Assembly (NCBI RefSeq): GCF_032854445.1
Contig: NC_088299.1
Span: 7,354,324-7,418,323 of the forward strand
Reading direction: 5' to 3'
Source: Liolophura sinensis
Taxonomy: Eukaryota > Mollusca > Polyplacophora > Chitonida > Chitonidae
Length of the DNA stretch: 64,000 nucleotides
Of the stretch, positions 59,320 to 64,000 are shown piece by piece. The number at the start of each line of letters is the position of its first letter. Position 1 is the first letter of the stretch. The notes under the pieces are model-generated. The model made no database searches. It was not told where the DNA came from and saw only the letters and a program-made list of their open reading frames with translations. The position numbers and the translations under genes are program-made.

Positions 59320-61700
59320 TGTGCTATTTAAACAACTATGTTATGAAAATGACTTCAACTGATGCTTGTGTACAAGTATGTACATGAGTTTAGGCGAAGC
59401 ATACAATACTGAAGGCAAAAAAAAAGTATGAAATGAACAGATTTTAAAGCAGAGTTTGTGTGAAAGCAGTATTTCCTGCTGAAGAAAAAAATGTTTGACT
59501 ATGAGAACACTTCCAATGAGTAATAAGCTCTGACGTTCTAATATTAACCAATATTCTTTGATACCAACCCGCAGATTCCGTCACTCCATCAGGTAATTAT
59601 TAACATTCTCACACAATTATTACATTCTTTATAAATCATTACACAGTATTAAGAAATACATTTTGTTTTCCACTTCATGATTTTGATCAACAAATAAAAT
59701 AATAATTTCAGCAAGATTTAACATAAAAGCCTTGTGAATGCCTCAACAGTATAAAATGTTTCATTTACATATGCATTTAAAAGAATTTTGAATAAAACTA
59801 AAATCAGTTCTCCTATACACAACATTTGTTGCACTACCAACTCAATCCATTTCAATCTGGTAATAATTTTTAACATCAAACATCTCTTTCTTTTGTTTTC
59901 TCTTTTGTAGGTAGATACTTGCTTGTTGGTTAATATAGAAAATGCATCAGAGATTATTACAATATGTAAGGTATACATGTACAGTCAGGTCAGAGAGAGA
60001 TAGCTCTTCAGAAATGGAGGTAAAGTAGGTTGTTTCTTTACTTTTGTTCTATACATGTTATATATTTTATTCAAACTCAGATAAATTACCATGGATTGTA
60101 GTTTTACAACTGTTTTAAGTTTTTGTATTGATATGTTTAAATATATCTCACACATTATCATGCAAATTATAATGTGAGTGAATCAAACTATGATTTTTTT
60201 TTAGACAAATGCATTTTTCAGACAACATATATTATTCAGCTGATCTTAAATCAGTATAAATATGAGAGTATTTTCCCCCCCCAAAATAGGTATCTATAAG
60301 AAAGCTACCCATTGACCTCCATTTCTGCAGAAATCAATTCTTTAACCTCATGGTGTGTTCCAGCTTTAATCCAATTTATTTGCTAACAGATGAACATGTA
60401 CTTACAATTTTGGCTTAGATGTCCCACTGATAACAAAACCCAATCAAATATGCAAATGTTAAATTTACAAAATGTGGAGGCACATAATATATAATGAACA
60501 CTATGTTCCCTTCTGTGTCTTGTCGAATTTATAACCAATCATATATCAGCATCTCAAGACAAGACACGGCTTTTCCTTGACTAAAAAAATTCATACCCCC
60601 CCCCACAAAGTATGCACTGAATAGGAAGATATGCACATACATTGCACAACATCAACAGCATGGCATTCCAGCTGAAGGAATATAGAAACAGTGTGTATAT
60701 GAAGAGAATAAGAAAACATAACAAGAGTCAGCAAGATGAACAGCTTTCATAAGAAAAGGGCAGGCCCCAAAACAATAAAGCTATTTACATGTCCATAACC
60801 TTACCTGCCAATAACTTTTCCTCTAAGTAAACTTGGAATATTAAATAAGTGGTATTATTTTCAGATAAATCATGCCTGAAGTTTCAGTCTACAGAGTTTT
60901 TACTCAGATATAGATTTAAATACGGACATGATATGAAAGGCATGTGAATAATGTTGAAAAAAAAAGAAAAAAAGAAAGAAAATCATAGCAGAGGCTGAAT
61001 CTTGAATATAGTATTAAGTACAAAGTACATTTAAGGTACAGCTTTGTGTTAATTTGGAGTCGTTCATACCGATATTTTCGCTAGTTCCACCATTAGTGTC
61101 ACTACTGTGTAGCAGAATCATGAAATTAACATAATCCTTTCACTATAATTTCAAAGGAATCAATGTAATAATTAAAAAATAGTACAAAACTAAACTCAGT
61201 GCAGTAACCTGTTTATCTGAATACAATGTGTTCAAATGCCCTTTTCATCAGATTAAGGCAAATATTTCTTTAAAAGATCAGATTTCAACTTAAAACAAAC
61301 TTATCTTTATCATTTAAAACTGAAAGAAAAGCTATACCGACTCTCACCATGTGAATTCGATGAGGGATGTGGGTGGGGCATCAAAATATCAAAAGAAACT
61401 ATCCAAAAGCAAATGGGAAAAATTAAGAAAAATAAGCACACAGTTCAAATAAAAGAAAGCATATATTCCTTGCTTTGAAAAATGCATTAGAAACCATGCG
61501 GTGTTATTTATTTATTCTTTTTTTTTATCACTACCTTTCTGTTGAAGGAATAATACTTTTCGCAATCAGTTAAAACAGAATACATCAACTTAGGACTTAT
61601 CTCCTGATAGGATTTCTTTTAGAGCTCATTTATAGCTTTGCATTTCTTCATGTAGCTGTATTTCAAACACTACAAGCAGGTCAACGTTTCAAAATGCAGT
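59320..61700. other. WDR7 intron without recognised repeats
   Basis: AT-rich (many T and A runs). No exon is needed here: the flanking WDR7 exons join in phase without one. No repeat family of the window was recognised. Confidence 0.5.
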
Positions 61701-61705
61701 CTCAT

Positions 61706-61911
61706 TTATTATTTATTTATTTGATTGGTGTTTTATGCAGTACTCAAGAATATTTCACTTATACGACGGCAGCCAGCATTATGGTGGGAGGAAACCGGGC
61801 AGAGCTCGGGGAAAACCCACGACCACCTGCAGGTTGCTGGAAGACCTTCCCACATACGGCTGGAGAGGAAGCCAGCATGAGCTGGACTTGAACTCACAGC
61901 GACCACATTGG
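61706..61911 (-). mobile_element. SINE family A with perfect 14-bp TSD
   Basis: Minus-strand: gcgaccacattgg end reversed, gctgtgagttcaagtccagc (B box), ccggtttcctcccaccataa, hairpin tail and (AAAT)n. Flanks aaatgcagtctcat (61692-61705 and 61912-61925) are identical. The head ends at the B-box region. Confidence 0.92.
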
Positions 61912-62537
61912 AAATGCAGTCTCATGCCAAGTGTTCTTTGGGATGATTCTAAATGTAAAAGATCCTTTCTACAAGCTTTATTGAGCCAAGAAGTTCATTT
62001 TGGATATATACCTCATATACTTGGTCATGCATGCCCTCAGTGAGTACTCTGTGAGAAAAATTATTAATAAGCAACCTAACCGAAAAGAAAGTAAAGTTCA
62101 CTCAAACACCTCAAAAAGACCTGCTGTTAATGATTTCGCCAAGGTTATCCCGTGCCTAAAACAATGTTCACTACTACAAGAAATGTGAAAACATTTCAAT
62201 TCTCGAGAATTAGATGACAAACAAATACTCGGTAGTTGAAGAACTAAACTCAAACCAGAATTTATGTCTGACTGAGAATTTTTTGAAGGGTCTTTAAACA
62301 CATGACCTCAGGAATGACCTTCTAAATGAACTTATTAAGAAATATACACGTATATGAACATACACTGTAATCAACATGTAATCGTTACGGGAAGGAAGTT
62401 ACAGGTTCATTTAATCAAGTGAATGGAATGTGAGTTTTCTTTCAACCCTGGTAACTACAGATTTCAAGATGTCAAAAATATACCGATACATGTTGTGATA
62501 TGTAAGGAATCATTTTAAAAAAAAAAAGTTTTGCATG

Positions 62538-62625
62538 TAACTTGCTAAGTAATAAGGAGTAACTTGCCAAGTAATAAGGAGTAACTTGCCAAGTAATAAG
62601 GAGTAACTTGCCAAGTAATAAGGAA
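62538..62625 (+). repeat. 22-bp tandem repeat, 4 copies
   Basis: Unit aacttgccaagtaataagga plus gt; the first copy has tgctaag. It lies in a WDR7 intron. Confidence 0.95.
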
Positions 62626-63101
62626 ACTAACCAAATATTCAACATGAAAAAATAAATTCATTCAAGACTACAGAAGAAACATTTGAGAAATACGAAGCCT
62701 TGTATTGCTATTATCAGGGAAAAAAAATCTAAATTAACAATGATTTATGAATTACTGAAGCTGCAAATCCCATAAGCATGAAATTAAATTTTACTGATCT
62801 GGAGGGATTACTGAACAAAAAAAAAACCACATCATGAACTAGTGAATGCTGGGTTTCTGTTATGAAAAATAAAAAGTCTATGTGATTGTATGATTGATGA
62901 CATCACAAAAGCTGCCACTCCCGTGTCAGATGTTTCAATCCAACAAGTGTTGTTTCTATACATGCTTTGTGTAAGATCTAAACAGACATACATGTGTACT
63001 ATCAACTCACATACATAACCAGGTCTACCATACATGGACACGCCTACAGAATGCCTCAGGTCATTCACGACCAAAACTGGGCGTGGCTTATCAATACTTA
63101 C

Positions 63102-63247
63102 TTTGTGGGCAGTTTGTAAAGATAGCCTCGCCCGTCTGTGCTCCAAACTATAACTCGATCCACGCTGATAAAATCGCCTCCAGCCCACCTCTGACCACAG
63201 CGGTTGGACTCCGAGCAAAGCAGTGTGAAGTCGCTGGCATCGTAAAT
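63102..63247 (-). CDS. WDR7: WDR7 exon, first complete one in window
   Basis: 146 nt (model 1-48): IYDASDFTLLCSESNRCGQR, WAGGDFISVDRVIVWSTDGR, GYLYKLPT. Matches the FDAGDYSLLCS..GGDF.S.D.VIIW..G..YIYKLP segment of vertebrate WDR7. Acceptor tctctgcag, donor ACAAA/GTAAGT. Confidence 0.96.
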
Positions 63248-63849
63248 CTGCAGAGACATAGGTTTGTTTTCCTAAATGTTATGATTAATCTTACAATTTT
63301 GAGGAATTAGTTTTGTCCAATTGTCCAACTACCAATTTGCTTGAGATGCAAAAGGGGAGAGTATACAAGACAACTTACCACAGAACAAAAAAAATCACAG
63401 CTCCCTGGTACAATTCTTTTCCAAAATATGCACATTTGCATTAAAATTTTGCCAACTTTGAGCCCACAGGCCCTTACCCAAAATCTGTGGATATTTTTGT
63501 GATAACTTGTACTTAACCTTCCCTAATTCATCCTTTTCAACCACCTCTATGATCAGTATTTGGACACATTCTGAGAGAACTATGGGGTGTAGAGATATAT
63601 ACTGCACAGTTTTATGAAGCTTGCATCTTTTGTGACAAAAACAGATCATTTCAGCGTCATTTTCATAATAATTGTATGCATAAATTCCACTGGAAAAAGC
63701 TTGAGGATATTTATGATTTACAGTATACCGTCACAAACATCTACCTTGAATAAAAACTTGTGCATGCGTATTTACCTTGGCCAAAACCTTCCATTCTCAT
63801 ATTATACCTTATCCCCAATGTCCAAACAAGAAAACAGAGGAGTACACAC

Positions 63850-63962
63850 CCACAAAGTGCATATCTTGGGAAATCAGCCCTCAAATGAGTCATTTGACCC
63901 TGCAAATTGTGAAACGGACCACTGGGAAGAGAGCCTAATATTGGTCTCTGGAGCATACATGT
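63850..63962. repeat. Dispersed repeat shared with 37949-38050
   Basis: Shares tgggaaatcag and ctggagcatac with that copy and has similar spacing. Class unknown. Confidence 0.45.
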
Positions 63963-63985
63963 AATTAGAATTAGGCCCGGCTTAC

Positions 63986-64000
63986 CTTACAGAAGACTTG
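63986..64000 (-). CDS. WDR7: Possible end of the next upstream WDR7 exon
   Basis: The minus strand reads caagtcttctgtaag then GTAAGC, a good donor; a second donor (cttct/GTAAGG) lies 5 bases earlier. Too little of the exon is inside the window to confirm the frame. Confidence 0.4.

Noticed and set aside
58382-59362. Open frames of 100-200 codons on both strands with periodic decapeptides
   Set aside because: A 30-bp satellite is divisible by three, so stops are absent by construction. The region is inside a WDR7 intron.

Overview
The window is animal nuclear DNA. Its genes are split by spliceosomal introns, it is rich in intergenic repeats, and it carries no bacterial or viral genes. Several tRNA-derived SINE families with a V/RUDI-like 3' end and AAAT or CACT tails, together with the homology pattern of the genes, point to a lophotrochozoan, most probably a mollusc. 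No species can be named from the sequence alone.

Layout: (1) 528-1220, plus strand: last exon of an RWD-domain gene (RWDD2B-like); its 5' exons lie to the left of the window. (2) 1221-18653: long intergenic or 5'-intronic stretch with SINEs, small DNA transposons, a 19-bp satellite, a 1.1-kb ACAT-type simple array and a 58-bp minisatellite. Possible promoters or non-coding first exons lie near 7.6-8.3 kb. (3) 18654-25956, plus strand: a gene for a very large C2H2 zinc-finger protein of about 2,088 residues with 33 fingers. One 6.1-kb exon carries nearly all of it and a small second exon holds the C terminus. (4) 25957-33948: 3' UTR and convergent intergenic DNA. (5) 33949-64000, minus strand: WDR7 (Rabconnectin-3 beta), read from the right edge towards the left. 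I could join 19 exons in phase into 1,299 codons followed by TAA. The N-terminal WD repeats lie beyond the right edge.

The three genes have no obvious shared pathway. RWDD2B is a poorly characterised RWD protein. The zinc-finger protein is probably a DNA-binding regulator, possibly a repressor because it carries a PLDLS CtBP-type motif. WDR7 partners DMXL proteins and the V-ATPase in acidification of synaptic vesicles and endolysosomes. The zinc-finger gene and WDR7 converge tail to tail.

The most distinctive content is in the repeats. Several SINE families end in the same short hairpin, whose stem bases differ between families in a compensated way. Some copies consist of only this 55-60 bp end, yet have target-site duplications. 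One minisatellite appears to have grown out of a SINE internal segment. A 30-bp satellite ends in a perfect 38-bp palindrome. One intronic element has motif clusters arranged like transposase-binding subterminal repeats. Homology statements come from recalled family knowledge and reading of the sequence, not from a database search.
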